A stretch of DNA of 64,000 nt from Phaeotremella fagi. Taxonomy: Eukaryota > Basidiomycota > Tremellomycetes > Tremellales > Phaeotremellaceae. Location: the NCBI GenBank assembly GCA_001599715.1, contig BCHU01000006.1, positions 1-64,000 on the forward strand. Reading direction: 5' to 3'. Positions 11,741-23,791 of the stretch are shown piece after piece. The first letter of the stretch is position 1. Every line of letters begins with the position of its first letter. The notes below the pieces were generated by a model. The model was not told where the DNA came from. It ran no database searches and saw only the letters and a program-made list of their open reading frames with translations. The position numbers were made by a program, and so were the translations under genes.

Positions 11741-12082
11741 TCTGCTGGCATAGATAAGACGAATATATAAATAAATGCATGTTAGACTGTCCTATCTATT
11801 TTTCCGCCTAATACATGCGATTCGATGCAGCTTGCTATCAGCAATTGTTAAAGTTGCATAAGTTCAATGAAAAGTCAACAGTTGTTTAATTCTCCCAATT
11901 GGCATGCAGTTGGTACTCTCGTTTATACCATGATAACTGACATCAGATGCATCCTGGTAGTTTGCTAAGAAAATATCTCAAAACTAAGTGTCTTTCAGAA
12001 AGAAAGACTACAAAATTGTTGTGCACATTTTCGCAATTTACGCCCAAGTACTACTTTCCAAAGTTGCGATAATCCTTCAGAT
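11741..12082. other. Intergenic region between convergent genes
   Basis: This AT-rich spacer holds the 3' ends of the ASST-family gene and the following minus-strand MFS gene. ATATATAAATAAATG just after the ASST stop could serve in 3' end formation. No gene was seen. Confidence 0.4.
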
Positions 12083-13866
12083 CTACATTTGCGTCCCACG
12101 ACCTCGTCTAACACCAGCCCATATGCTCAAAACAAGGGCAAGAGAGCACGCCATCGCAGTGAATTTGAATGCCAATGAGTAGCAGCGGACGCCAAGCAGA
12201 CCTAAGGTTATTGATGACTAGCTGAGAGGACTCACATTCATGGACCGTTGCTTGACCACGGAGAGTAAACGGAGAGTCTGGCGCCTGTGCCTCGTTCTGT
12301 TAGGATGTCTTTCATAATTTCACATACAGAGTTCGCATCAAAGACTCGTCCAAACATTATATTGAACAAATTTCCACCGATCACAGGTGCGACTCCCATC
12401 CAGCCATAGTTTTGAGTGAAGTGCGCTGTGCCAATTTAGCCATGGCTCTCTTGTGTGCGACCATTGACCTACCCATACCAAACCAGTCCAGCACTAGCAT
12501 CGGTAATAGGTTGAATAGACTCCCATAAGCTAACCCAGTTAGTATTGACACAGCTCCCGACCAGTGGGACGAAGTGGTCATGACGCCTGCGATTTGAGAC
12601 ACGATGAAGACTCCTGATACAAACGGAAGCAGCCAGATCTAAGTCATCAGTTTGGGATATCATGTGCGTACTGACCCTTTGCACCGAGAAACGAGACTGT
12701 AAAGTGTCCGATAGCAATCCTGACACGGGTTCAGCGGAGTAAAAACGGTGACCAAATGACTCACCACCTAGAATTCTTCCCACACAATTTGAAACACTAA
12801 AAGTGCTTACTTGAAATGATTGTAACCTAGCAATGACCTTCACATCATATTCGAGCCTCCCTTCCCTAGCAAGCGACAAAGTGATGGTCCCGACATTGTT
12901 GATGAACATCAATCCAGTTCCACACAAAATCATGAGGATAATGAGAAGAAGATAAAAGTCCACAAATCGAATCATCTGGAGTGGTCCGTACGAAGTTGTT
13001 GTGGATGTCTCCTCTTCCCTGTCTAGACTTTCGCTTCGTTGAACCTTTTGAACGTTATCGGTCTCCGTTGGCAGATCCATCTTCCTGATAAATACAGCGC
13101 CAGCAAGCAGAGGTAGACTTGTTCCCCATGTCAGTAGCAACAGTAATCCTCTCCCGTTTCCATGGAATAGTACAGCTCCAATCGTTGCAAAAAGAAAGGC
13201 TGACAGACCGACCCCCGCGAGAACGACACCAGTGAAGGACGCCCTGACTTTGAGAGGGAAAGATTTAGCCACGGTACTCATGCTACAGCATATACCAGCT
13301 GCACTACCGCATCCTGTGGCTAGCGAAGCAGCGCACATAAGTAGGAAAGACCAGGTCTCAACCCGTGAAGAAGAAGTTCTGCGAATGGGGATTGCCAAGA
13401 TGAAGAATGAATGCAAGATGAGATACCCTGAGAACACAAGGACGGAACCAACAGCCAATGGTCTGATTTTGTCAGCCGACACGTCAACACTGGTAGCACT
13501 CACATCCTGGGCCCTTTTGAATCTACAAGCATTCCCCAGAACGGGCTAGAGAGGTATGTCCCCATGTTTCCTGCGAGTCCCACAATGTTAATCTGGGTGG
13601 TGGAAATGTTCAGTCTCCGAGCCAACTGTGGCGCATATGCTGAGAAAGCATAGCCGGATCCGCTTTACAATTATTAGTGACAATGAATTGTGTGTCGTGA
13701 AGAAAACATGATCTCCTAGAAAACGCCAAATGGTGAAGTAAAACAGTTCTCACCTAGCAAGACCAACCAAGATACACAACACGAAGTTGATGGTCCGTCG
13801 AAAATTGGCAGTGGCAGGGCTGCCTGCGGGGTCAGAGAGTAAGCTTTGTCTCTCCGATGATGACAT
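12083..13866 (-). CDS. MFS transporter, nodulin-like/Mch1 type
   Basis: The start at 13866 gives MSSSERQSLLSDP, then TINFVLCILVGLARSGSGYAFSAYAPQLARR. This is the Mch1/nodulin-like opening in which the first helix leads to a short YAPQL segment. GNMGTYLSSPFWG, the Ser-rich central loop (about 13010-13070) and FVDFYLLLIILMILCGTGLMFINNVGT follow. The last exons read HFTQNYGWMGVAPVIGGN, GRVFDANS and ECLLGVRCY, with the final helix and stop at 12083-12085. At least six short introns are present. Yeast Mch1 resembles monocarboxylate carriers without proven substrate. The 12-mer CCAAGGTCCGCA lies 150 bases upstream of the start. Confidence 0.85.
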
Positions 13867-14332
13867 TGAAAGCAGGTTTGTTCAAGCAGAGTGATATGTT
13901 AGCATAACCAGCTGTACTTTCGATATTTGGACTGCAGTGTAGCAGATTCAAGATCTTGCAGATTCGACAGTCAAGCTACAAGTCGGCGAGATCCGAGCGT
14001 TGTCCGTCTCGAATACCAAGGTCCGCACCATGTGCAGTACAGATCCAATGAAGCAACGGTATATTTGGGCCGACATAAATATCATTGCCAGAAAACGTTC
14101 CAAAGATGAGATGCCCAACGTGCAGCTGTGGATTAGCAACGTGATGCAAAGTCTTCACTGTTTCCTTAAGTAAAGCAATATCAACGAACCGTTCATACAC
14201 GAGAGAGCTTAACGGTTGTACGGAACCTGCATGTTAAAGTCACAACCTGTCTATACAACTACTGCACATGATCCCAGCGTGAACCAGATCTTCCAAAAAG
14301 CGCCTCGTTGACACCCAACCCCTCCACCAGAA
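13867..14332. other. Promoter region of the Mch1-like transporter
   Basis: A 466-base gap lies between the MFS start and the stop of the upstream regulator gene, both on the minus strand. It contains CCAAGGTCCGCA at 14016-14027. The short frames across it are not convincing. Confidence 0.5.
14016..14027 (+). promoter_or_regulatory. Candidate zinc-cluster site CCAAGGTCCGCA (second copy)
   Basis: Identical over 12 bases to the element at 9819-9830, and also in a transporter promoter (150 bases upstream of the start at 13866). The Zn2Cys6 gene at 14333-16870 lies next to it and is the obvious candidate binder. Confidence 0.4.
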
Positions 14333-16870
14333 TCATTGAGTACCAGATAGGGTGAAAGCAGACAAATCTTCCCAGAAGGCAGAGATATCAAAAACGTTCG
14401 AGCTTCTTGACAGGTCGAAGAGATCATCGACGTCAAACGGATCCGTAGCTGCTCCTTCCACAGTTAAGGGAAGGACCTGTTGATAATGATGAGCATTGGT
14501 TGAGGTCCAAAGGGCACTCACCGAATCCGTCATTGGAGGTGCAGGATCACCGGTCGTGTTCGCATGTACAGACTCTAGCGAGAAAAGAACCGTCGATAAA
14601 TTCGACGAGGCGCCATTGCCATCTACGTTCGTGTCTGCGCTGAACCCATTATCTGGCGCATTATCAGACTGTTCCCCATTGCCAGTTGGTTTCAGCAAGA
14701 TACTTCGTCGATATGCCTCAACAAGCTCCTCCAAGACTGTTCTCAAACGGCCGGCTCCAGGCCAGATGAGCTCGTGAATAGCAAGAATGTGATAGCATTG
14801 CTGCAGCTGAGCTTCCAACGATGGCGGGACCACAGCGACCCCACCTTCACGTAAAAGGCGTCTGCTATCGAGCAACAGTATAACGGCTGATGTCCACAAG
14901 TACTGACACATGATAGCGAGGTGAAGCGAAGGCGCAAGAACGAAATCTCTCTCAGCGACTGACTTGATCATCATTCTAGCAGTGTCTGTGGTTCTGGATT
15001 GGAATTCCGCCATGTTATCTAGCCCTACAACACGCGAAACCTGGGCTGGGAATACGTGTGGTCGATGAAGGGCGATGATGACAGATAGATATGTATTAGA
15101 TAGAACGGCTGACAGCTGACGGACTTGAGGAACAAAGGATGTAGCGGTGAAGTACATTGGCTGACTCATAAGTTGTCAACTTCTTTACAGTCGACTTACC
15201 AGTTCACTCAATTTCCATGCTTCAAGCTGCCGATCAAGATCCTTGAGTAAGGCCAGCTTTGTTTCAAAATCTGGGTAGCGTGAAGGCGGAACAGCAATGT
15301 CCCATCTCTGATTCAGTTTCGTCACTCTCCCCGCGATCTGGGAAAGTTTGATTAGTGCGATGAAACCAGACATTGAAATGTCAGGTGTAAACAAAGGCTC
15401 TGCTGATGACGTGTGGCCTTGTCTATCGATCAAGTGAAGCTCATCATCCGCAACAGCATCAGGATAAGGACAGTCAATGTCGGCGTCATCTACGCAAGGA
15501 GGTCGACCGAGCGTCATCGAGAGTAATCTAGCGTTAGAACTACACAACACGGTTGCTCACCTTTCCATGCTATACACTGACCACCAAACCCGCCGTCGCA
15601 TTTGCAAGTTGTGATACGTTCCTCCTGGTCGAGCGATTTGGCGCTTTGGTCTCAGCGATTTGTGGTTTCTTCGGAACCTACATGGTGCCCTAAATCCATA
15701 GACAAATGCATAGCCTGGCCTGTTAACAGCCACGCTTTTGGCATCTGATTGTTGCCAGCTTGAAATACAGCCATAAGCAGAAGAAGCTGGACCTTGAGAT
15801 AATTGTCGTCATCCGGATTAGAGTGATGAAGGGCGTGAGCTCTATAAGTCAGTCATGTCCATTCATCGACCTTACGTTTCGTACCACCGCATTCCTGCAT
15901 CTCGAACTGTTTCAGCTACTTCTTGTCCCCGCTTAACACTGCTCCATGTTTTTCGATTAACCAGTATTCTTTCCCCTAGCGCAAAGACTGCGAACAACAC
16001 TGACATCATCTAACGTGTCAGTGGAAGCAAGAGACAAAGACTCACCCCAGCTTGCTGCAGAGGTTCACTACTAGATCTCACTGCCGCCAGCGACTCGTAA
16101 TACTCCCTCATCCGCTGTTGAGTGATGATCGGTAGAAAAGGGTGGACCTCGGTGTAGTAAGCGTGGATCATGAGATCTGCTTCCTCATGGCTCGGAAACT
16201 GGGGATCATAGGAAAGCGGTGCTTGGCCATCTGCTCTGACAGTCGTCGTATGAAGGTACCACTGATCGACAGGTTCGGGCGAAAGTACTGATTCGATAGG
16301 AGACGTCGAATCTATGGCATCAAGAATTGCGAAAGTGTTGTGAGGTCCTATCCAACGAGGATTCCCCTGAAGATCATAAGTACATCGCCCCACCGAAGAG
16401 AAGTCTGTAGCTGACGGTTGTAAACCAGATGGCAATGGCGGAGCGTTATGGTCCTCGGTCAATAGGTTGACAGATGATGGGGGTCCCATGTCCATCGGTG
16501 AATGGAAAGGTGATTTGTGAAGTCTACAGAATTTCTCCAAGTCCTCCAAGCGCTGTTCAAAACCTGCGATATACTGGCGAGAAAAAGCTGCTCGATCTTT
16601 GATCGCGGGATACACGCATTCATTTGACTTGTTGCTGGTTTCGCAGTAGTAGCACGGTTTGGGTCTTCCTGACGAGTCTTGCACTCCAGGTTTGCATTTG
16701 ATCTTTCTTGTACGACATCTCAAACATGCAGTGATCACCCTGGCCGTGATATGAGACCCAGAATTGGTAGAAGTTGAAGGCACCTCGGGTTCGTTAGCCT
16801 GTTTGTGGTGAAGGCGTCGTTTCTTTGGCACCGGCGCTGATGTTGAAGTCGCAGGCGAAGACTGAGGCAT
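14333..16870 (-). CDS. Zn2Cys6 fungal transcription factor
   Basis: The start at 16870 is followed by a basic/proline N-terminus with a KKRR nuclear signal. A zinc cluster at about residues 49-87 has six cysteines: CLRCRTRKIKC, then a long loop, CYYC and C before VYP. A short coiled region (GFEQRLEDLEKFC) follows. The middle region (HPFLPIITQQRMREYYESL) and later exons with AALSNTYLSV-like helices match the fungal-specific regulatory domain. Several introns between 15170 and 16010 interrupt the middle. The C-terminus is acidic with aromatic residues (DPFDVDDLFDLS, FWEDLSAF), a likely activation region. It sits among transporter genes that share a CGG-type motif, so a local, pathway-specific regulator is plausible. 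Confidence 0.85.
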
Positions 16871-17389
16871 GGTTTTGTGTGATATGAAGAGAGCCTTTCA
16901 GAAATCGAGTTCAATGTTATCTTCTGGCTACTGATAAGAGACGGCTAGATAAGGAGGCAAATGCGGTATTGCCGCTGGATCGTGATCTATGTGGCACGGC
17001 TGTTAAAGGTAAACAACATCATCCAACAGTCTTTCAAATTTGAATCTTTTAATCCATTATCTTGCGTGGGGAATCTACCACACCTTTTAAAAGGGAACAA
17101 TTACAACTCTGTATAAGGAAGTTCAGACTCGAAGAGACATCAGCTCATAGAACAACGCATCTCGTTCCTTCGTAACAGACAACCTTCAGAACTACCCGAC
17201 GCGTCTGGAACATAGCGAACCCCAACCTAATCAATAAAACACATAGACGAAGACGAAGAAATGTTCATCAAGCTTGTATCTCGTTCGTTCAGGTTATCTC
17301 TTGTAGTATTCAAAATACTCATAGGCTTGTCACCGACTTGCGTCAACAACCAGGCTTTCTTAACCAAAAGGGCACACCCTTGCATTCCT
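16871..17389. other. Promoter region of the Zn2Cys6 gene
   Basis: Between the regulator start and the stop of the next minus-strand gene lie 519 bases. I see no GGTCCGC motif here, so autoregulation by the shared element is not supported. The minus-strand short frame inside has no domain. Confidence 0.4.
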
Positions 17390-19041
17390 CTACGTAATGT
17401 ACTTGAATGAAGATTGCAAATCGCCGTCACCTTTTTCCAACGAAACCTCGTATTCTCCCTTTTCATTCGGTGCAGTTACCCTTGATTGGACATCTGCCTT
17501 GAGACGGTTTTCCCTCATCAAGTATAAAGAGTTGATGGCGGCGAAGATGACCGCAAGGAGGGACAAACCAAGTAAGATAGAGGTACCGCGAGTGTAACGA
17601 GGAGCGTCAGTTGTCGGGAAAAGCCATGTCGACAAGATACCTCCAGAGTTGGTACTGATGAATCCCAAGGTGATCCCTGTGACTCTTTTGTAATAACCGG
17701 CAAGATTGTTTGCTAGAGGTTAGTAGAAACTCTAAACATCAACCTACGCATCCATGTTGACATCAAAGGAGCCGCTGTGTAGGTTCCGATGACTTGAAGG
17801 AACAAACTGGCATAGAGAACTTGAGTACTGGTAGAACCAAGATACATTGCGTATCCAATAGCAGCGACAGCACAAGATCCCATCACAAACAAACCACGAT
17901 GCTTCAAACGATCACTAGCCCAGCAGGTGAACGCCGAAGCGAAGGCTGAGCAGGCGTAGGGTGGAACAGAGTAGAGTTGGATTGATGTACCTGTGTAGCC
18001 GAGACCTGCTACGATGGCTGAATGTTAGTGTGGTCGTGGGGTCGACTTACTTGGAGCGAAATATGCGAGACCATAGAGCATAGCTAACGTTAGTCAAGAT
18101 CGATTTTGATGCTCACCCCCTGTGCTGAAGAATTGAACGAAAACCAGCCACACTTGAATCGAACGGAAAGCGGAGAGGATATTCGTCCACGAGAATGATT
18201 CTTCTGATTCGTTGGACAACGAGTCGATTTCCAAAACCGTCTTGAGAGCCAAAACTTCTTCTGAATTAAGATAACGTGTGGATTCAGGATTACGGGGAAG
18301 GAGGAAAAAGGCTACAACGGCGTAGACGACGGTAAAGAGGCCCTCACTGATGGTCAGCGTTGAATTTGACCTCACTCACAGGATGAAGATCCAAGCCCAA
18401 CCTCGTTTTCCACCTATGCCGTCCATGTTGATGATAGCTGCAGCGAGTAAACCAGAGAAAGCACCAGCCAACGAAGTAGCAGAGAAGAAGAAGGCGATTC
18501 GCTTCCCAAGATCAGCTCGGCGATAGAAGATCGACATGTACGCGATTGAACTCTGGCATCAGTGGTGTAAAAAACATCGACTTACGGGTAGAATTGCTCC
18601 CTCCGCCATTCCAAGGAAAAATCTGGCTGCTAACAGCCCACTGTAATCGTGGACAAACCCTTGAAAGATGGTGACAAGACCCCAACAGAATGCAAGGAAT
18701 GGAAGTAGACGATGGGGGCCACTGATGTCAGCAGGTCCTAAACTCGACTCACATCTTTTTCATCACCAACGTTAGAGGCAACTCCGCTGCAATGTATGGA
18801 ACATAGGTGACAGTTAAAGCTGTACTGTATTGAACGTTGGTCAATTGTAGATCGGTTTGAAGTCCTGCTGCTTTGGCATTTCCAATATTAGATCTGACAT
18901 CAGTGTTGTCCACATGTAAACCCACCTGTCCAAGAAATTCAAAAAGTAGATCATAGTGAGCAGAGGTAAGAAGAAGAGGTCGAGTTTGAGCAGCGCTTTA
19001 CGAAGAGCCTTTTCGTTATGTGTCGCACCATTGGACTCCAT
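17390..19041 (-). CDS. MFS transporter, Dal5/allantoate family (second member)
   Basis: The start at 19041 gives MESNGATHNEKALRKALLKLD, then LPLLTMIYFLNFLDRSNIGNAKAAGL, the family hallmark. Further exons carry RFFLGMAEGAILP, FFFSATSLAGAFSGLLA, a WAWIFILEGLFTV stretch and FLLPRNPESTRYL. The C-terminal APRYTRGTSILLG precedes a charged cytoplasmic tail that stops at 17390-17392. At least eight short introns are needed. It keeps the canonical DRSNIGNA, unlike the paralogue at 7915-9654 (EKSNIANA), so the two are not recent duplicates. Cargo is likely a small organic acid or vitamin. A longer N-terminus from 19131 is possible but reads as lysine-rich leader and is less likely. Confidence 0.88.
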
Positions 19042-19257
19042 GATGGGCTTGTGGATTGTACTTGCAATGGCAATGATGAAATAATGTTTTGTTTTACGTG
19101 TCTTATTTTTTCGTATGCTCCCTTTTTTCACTTTTTTCGCTTGTTGGGTTCTGGAATGGCTCCACGGGGTCCCTGAGTTTTCTTCGGCCGACTTTTGCGT
19201 CAGCCAATCCGCTTACGCCAATTAAAGTCCAAATTATGCATCTAGCACCAAGTCAAG

Positions 19258-21114
19258 CTAAAATAGAACCCCCTTGACCTGCTCAATTTTATCCACGCGA
19301 ATGTTGCGGATCAAGAGGATGCCAAACAACGCGAGTGCCAAGACAGCGGTTCCAGCAATCAACATCCGTTGCTGAGCGACAGCGTAAGCCATGGATATCG
19401 CGTTACGAGTGTCACTTCCAACTTCGTAGCTAAGTTGGACGTCGAGAGAATCGTAAATATCTTCCCAATCTGCGAGTGACTCTGCTGGAAGTAAACTTTG
19501 AAGAGCTGCTGGAAGAGTGTTTGTCCAAATCGCACCAGAGATCGAGTTTCCCACGGCACCTCCAAAGTATCCAAAAAGACCAAGCATCGCCAAAGCAGCA
19601 GCAGCGTCGTTATGATCGCAAGCAGCGAGCACGGCTACCTGTTCAATCAAAGTAAACATTGAACCACCAAAGGCTATCAAGATCTGACAGAACACCATCC
19701 AACCGACGCTATAACCTGGTTCACGGAAGCGAATCATCAATCCCTCACCCAGAGTGTAAAGTGGCATGGCAACGAGCAGCATCCATTTAAATTGACCAGT
19801 GCGTCGAATCATGTAACCCACTGGAAGAAGCCAGAATCCAGCGACAACATCGTAGATACTGCTGATGTAGCCCGCTTCAGAGATTGATAGATTGTAAACG
19901 ACTTGGAGATAGGACGTGTAGTAACTTGCCCAGCAGTAATAAGCAATCTGCCATGTAAAGTCGAGGATACAAGCGCCGATCACAGTCCTTGTTGCTAGGA
20001 GATTCCAGGGGATAAACGGTTTCGGTGAGACGTATCTTTGGACGAGTACGAATGCGATCAACAGAACAACGCCTACGACCAGCATTGCTATGATATAAGC
20101 TGAACGCCATGAATCTGCCGCCGAAGATGCGATAGAAAATGGAAGGAGGAATAACGACAACCCAGCGGAAAGAAGGAACACTCCAAGGATATCAAATTCG
20201 ATCAGATAGAATCGTGTGGATTGAAGCATTGTGCGACCACTTGGAGGTCTGACCAAGTAGCCTTGTTTGACCGCCTGTCGCTTGTTGTATTGCAGAACTA
20301 CAACCAATCCCAGGGCGACGAATGGAAGAATGACAGCAAAAGCACCATAGCCCCAACGCCAATTTGAATCATAAAAGTATTCCGACAAGGCTGAACCAGC
20401 ATATGCAGTGATGATCCAAGGCGACGCGGTGAACGCGTAAGCAAAACCTCTATCCTTGAGTGAAGACGTGTCGGCTGTGATCACGTCAACAGAGAAGATG
20501 ATACCGATAAAGCCTACAGAGTAGAAACACTACTGTCAGTGTTGTACCAACATCAACCCACCTGTGCAGCACAATAAGTGTATATATCCGTACAAGTTGC
20601 ACTCAGAATCAAACCCAAAGTGGCAAAGATACTCATCGCAATGTAGCCATAAGTCCTATCCCAAAGATTGAGCACTTTTGCAAGGACCATGTACGCGACA
20701 GCGCTAAGAATATTTGACACGATCGAGATGACGGGAATGAGGGAGTGAGATTCGAAACCAGATGTAACATATGCCGAGAGATTACCAGTGATAGACGATT
20801 GAAAGGCGTTCACAGCGTAGGTGAGCCACATACTGCTAGTCAGTTTTGAGATTCTGGTTAACTTACAAAAGGTATGCAGTTCTCAACGATTTTTTACTCC
20901 AAGTCGCAGTGATGGCGGCTGCTTGTCGAACACCATCTTGCACGTTGTCGATGGTGTCAGATTTCGTATTGTCTTCAAACACCTGCTTCTCCTCGCCAGA
21001 CGGAGAGATTTCAGAGACTTCTGGTCCTGTGGCAGCTACCGTAGGCAACGCAGCTGTTGTGAGTGGGAATTTATCGATTTCCATTGTGTTTGGTGAGATG
21101 GATGGTGAGTCCAC
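19258..21114 (-). CDS. Siderophore-iron transporter, MFS ARN/SIT type
   Basis: A large last exon (20484-19258) and three upstream exons give about 590 residues. The acidic cytoplasmic N-terminus leads into LRTAYLL and a first helix, then AYVTSGFESHSL. DRGFAYAFTASPWIITAYAGSA, FDILGVFLLSAGLSLFLLPF, KPFIPWNLLATRTVIGAC, and YYTSYLQVVYNLS are signatures of siderophore transporters such as Arn/Sit. The C-terminus is basic. The first ATG is at 21114, but a TATAAAG at 21137-21131 lies only about 20 bases upstream, so the second in-frame ATG at 21084 may be the real start. An iron-type GATA element is at 21235-21245. Confidence 0.9.
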
Positions 21115-21234
21115 TCATGAGCTCTATGTGCTTTATACGATCTTTTCCAATCCCCCTACTGCGAGAATTTTCATCAATCAATGGCTGTCGGCCGATGTGG
21201 TTTGAAGGTGATGACTTTTCCCGATGGTGCGAGC

Positions 21235-21245
21235 TTATCTGATAA
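21235..21245. promoter_or_regulatory. Iron-type GATA site TTATCTGATAA
   Basis: TTATCTGATAA is nearly palindromic and presents ATCWGATAA on both strands. That is the consensus bound by fungal iron-repressing GATA factors (SreA, Urbs1, Fep1; Cir1 in Cryptococcus). It lies about 120 bases upstream of the siderophore transporter start, a fitting place for repression when iron is plentiful. Confidence 0.6.
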
Positions 21246-22015
21246 CGCAGAGATTGGAATACCCCGTTATCGTTAATTTACGACTGCGCAGGAGCTTGGC
21301 TGTGAATATTAGGTCCTGATATATGATATTGGACTGAGACATCTCGATCGTCACATTATAATCAGATCTGATGTGAGGATCCGTTGCGAGAATAAAGATG
21401 ATAGGTAGGACGGCCGTAGACGGACTTTCTCTCATTTCATGACATGTCTTATCCTGACGGATTTTGACACCTACGACCGAAATATATCTCCTGACAATAT
21501 CCTGCTTGTTGTCATGAAAAAGATGGTTTGGGGTATCATTTTCCTGTGTGCTTGAATCGTAATCATGACGTAAACACGTCAATACGGCGCGCCATGAGGT
21601 TGGGATTTGTGAAATGCTATCCAAGTGCCTGCAAATTGAATAAGTAATTCAAACGCATCCATCAGGTATGAAGACTAAATGTATTTCAGTTATTGGAAAC
21701 ATTGTTGTTTTACATGATATTCAAAAATTGCTCGTAATCCTGTTTTTTCAACCGACTTGATGAGCTGCATGAGCCTGACAACTCCAAAATATCCCATTTG
21801 ACAAGCTTCCACTGATCCCCTGACAACTTAATTTGTCCTCATGACGTTGACTACGCTTTGTGTCACCTCGTTACAACAACTCCTTTCATATTCTTGTGTA
21901 TGTAGATTCAACCTCGGCCCATCCACCCAACAGTACTTGAATCACCGATGCCGAGGTAGACTAAACCATCAAAACCATCATTCAACTCCCCTTCTGATCT
22001 TCATCACAACCCAAG
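21246..22015. other. Intergenic region between SIT transporter and reductase gene
   Basis: It contains further GATA/TTATC cores (for example CGTTATCG near 21266) and a 12-base palindrome ATCAGATCTGAT at 21361-21372. A 129-codon minus-strand frame at 21235-21624 overlaps the regulatory site and shows no domain, so I do not call it. The right part is the 5' flank of the plus-strand gene at 22016. Confidence 0.4.
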
Positions 22016-22771
22016 ATGCGATTAATCATTACAGGTATGTCAAGGAGATGCTCTAACTAACGCCTAGGCGCAACTGGTACAGCTGGCTCTGAAGTAATCC
22101 GCCAAGCTCTCCTCCAACCAACCATCACGTCAATCACGTTACTCACTCGACGCCCACTTCCAGCTTTCGAAAACGAATCAAAAGTCAACATCGTTCAATT
22201 AACCGACTTTGTCAACGTCCCCCATGACACCATCTCCAAGTTAAAGGACAACGACGCGTGTATATGGTGTTTGGGGATGAACCCCTCCCGTGCATCTGAA
22301 GCTGAATACCGGGCGACTACTTTAGACAGCACAGCGAATTTTGCCAAAGAGTTGTCTCAAATCCCACGCCAAGGTCGACCATTCATTTTCTGCTATCTAT
22401 CCGGTGCCATGGTTAGCCAATCTTCATCAACAGGCTGGAAACTCGGTAAAGGTGATGGAGGATTCAAAGCTTTGGCGGAAAAAAGTCTCATCGAACTCAA
22501 CTCCCCAACATTCAAATCCTACATTTTTCGATCGCCATTAATTATACCTCAACAATGGGGGTCCAACATCGCAACATCAACTAAACTCATGGGAGGTGCT
22601 ATGAGTTGGATCCTTCCTCAAGCCACAATCTCAACAGTCACTCTCGCGAAAGCTATGATTGAAGTTGCTTCGAGTGATGGAACGCGTTGGCCAGATAAAG
22701 GTGTACCAGGGGATGTTGGAACTTTTGGGGCAAAGGATATGGAGAATATCGTCAAGGGGCGGGGTAATTAG
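22016..22771 (+). CDS. NAD(P)-binding Rossmann protein (atypical SDR, epimerase-like)
   Basis: A 19-base first exon (MRLIIT) is joined by a short intron with a CTAAC branch site to the main exon. The join creates GATGTAGSEVIRQALL, an atypical-SDR dinucleotide motif at the extreme N-terminus. LLTRRPLPAF follows the second strand. WCLGMNPSRASEAEYRATTLD corresponds to the region after the NAD-binding core in HTATIP2/YwnB-like proteins, and FIFCYLSG to the active-site strand. The full length of about 240 residues fits that group. These act as small oxidoreductases or redox sensors; the substrate is unknown. Confidence 0.8.
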
Positions 22772-22910
22772 GGAGAATGTATTATCAAACGTGATGTATC
22801 TTAACGCTGCGGTAGATGTAATTTCTGACTAAATTTGGACAAATTTTCGTTACGCAAAACTCCCATAACTACAACCAATCTTCCAAATACAACACGACTA
22901 AAGCAACCCT

Positions 22911-23791
22911 CTAAGCCCCATTGGCATACTTCTCATTCCAAGTTTTGGAGAATTGATCACGGAATTTTGAGATCAATTCGTCTATACGAGATCAGGATAC
23001 ATTTGTTACTAACAAAACCTACCTTGATGAATGGTCTCTGTTACAGCAGACCAGTTGGCCAATCTTTTTGCATATTTTTGGAAATCAGCGTATTCAGGTT
23101 GTTTCAAAGCTTCAGACAATTTGATACCAGTTCCCTTTGGCCATACACCAATATCCAAACTGGAGAGGAGAACAAGTCGAGTCTAGTCATCAGTTGAATT
23201 CCAGCGTGGACCCACGATGAAAGGAGCCATTTTGATATCAGCTACTCCAAATTCTTCTCCTTCGATGAACTCTTTTGGAAGATGGGTGTTTTGCCATTCA
23301 AGAAGACCTTTGAGCAGGGCGTCGAACGATTCCTGGCTTCCACCTTGACGTGAAAGTTTACCCCAGTGCCCAGCAACGAGTTGGTCGAATTGGTATAGAG
23401 CAAAATTGGCTCTGGCGCGTAGGATAACGTCTTTGTCTGTGGGTGTTAGGGTTGATATTGGGCTGACACGTACAATCAATTTGTGGTAAAACACTGGCGA
23501 GGAAATCTACGATTAAAGCCGATTCAGTGTAGATGAAAGTACCCGCTGGTGGACTGCTGACATCTGAACCTTCTGGAGCACCGTAGCTCAAGGCAGGTAC
23601 CTAGACAATCAGCTAGAAACCAACAACGAACCCACCTTTGTAGCAGGATTGACAGCTGGATACCATGCAGGTTTATTTTGAAGATTAATCTCGACGATTT
23701 CGTGAGCAGCCTTGGACGCCTTGAGGGCGATTCTGGCACGATGAGCCCAAGGACAACCATCTGAAGAGTAGAGAACGATTCGAGGCGACAT
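22911..23791 (-). CDS. Glutathione S-transferase, cysteine type (omega-like)
   Basis: The start at 23791 gives MSPRIVLYSSDGCPWAHRARI, a thioredoxin-fold N-terminal domain in which CPWAHR places a cysteine at the active site, as in omega or Xi-like enzymes. The next exons carry KVPALSYG and the glutathione gamma-Glu contact (YTESALIVDFL). The C-terminal helical domain has ADIKMAPFIVGPRW. The final exon ends in FRDQFSKTWNEKYANGA with the stop at 22911-22913. Four or five exons. Cysteine GSTs act as thiol transferases or reduce glutathionyl adducts in cytosol; the physiological substrate is not evident. Confidence 0.85.

Noticed and set aside
21235..21624. 129-codon minus-strand frame upstream of the siderophore transporter
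   Set aside because: No domain, no splice support, and it overlaps the GATA element.
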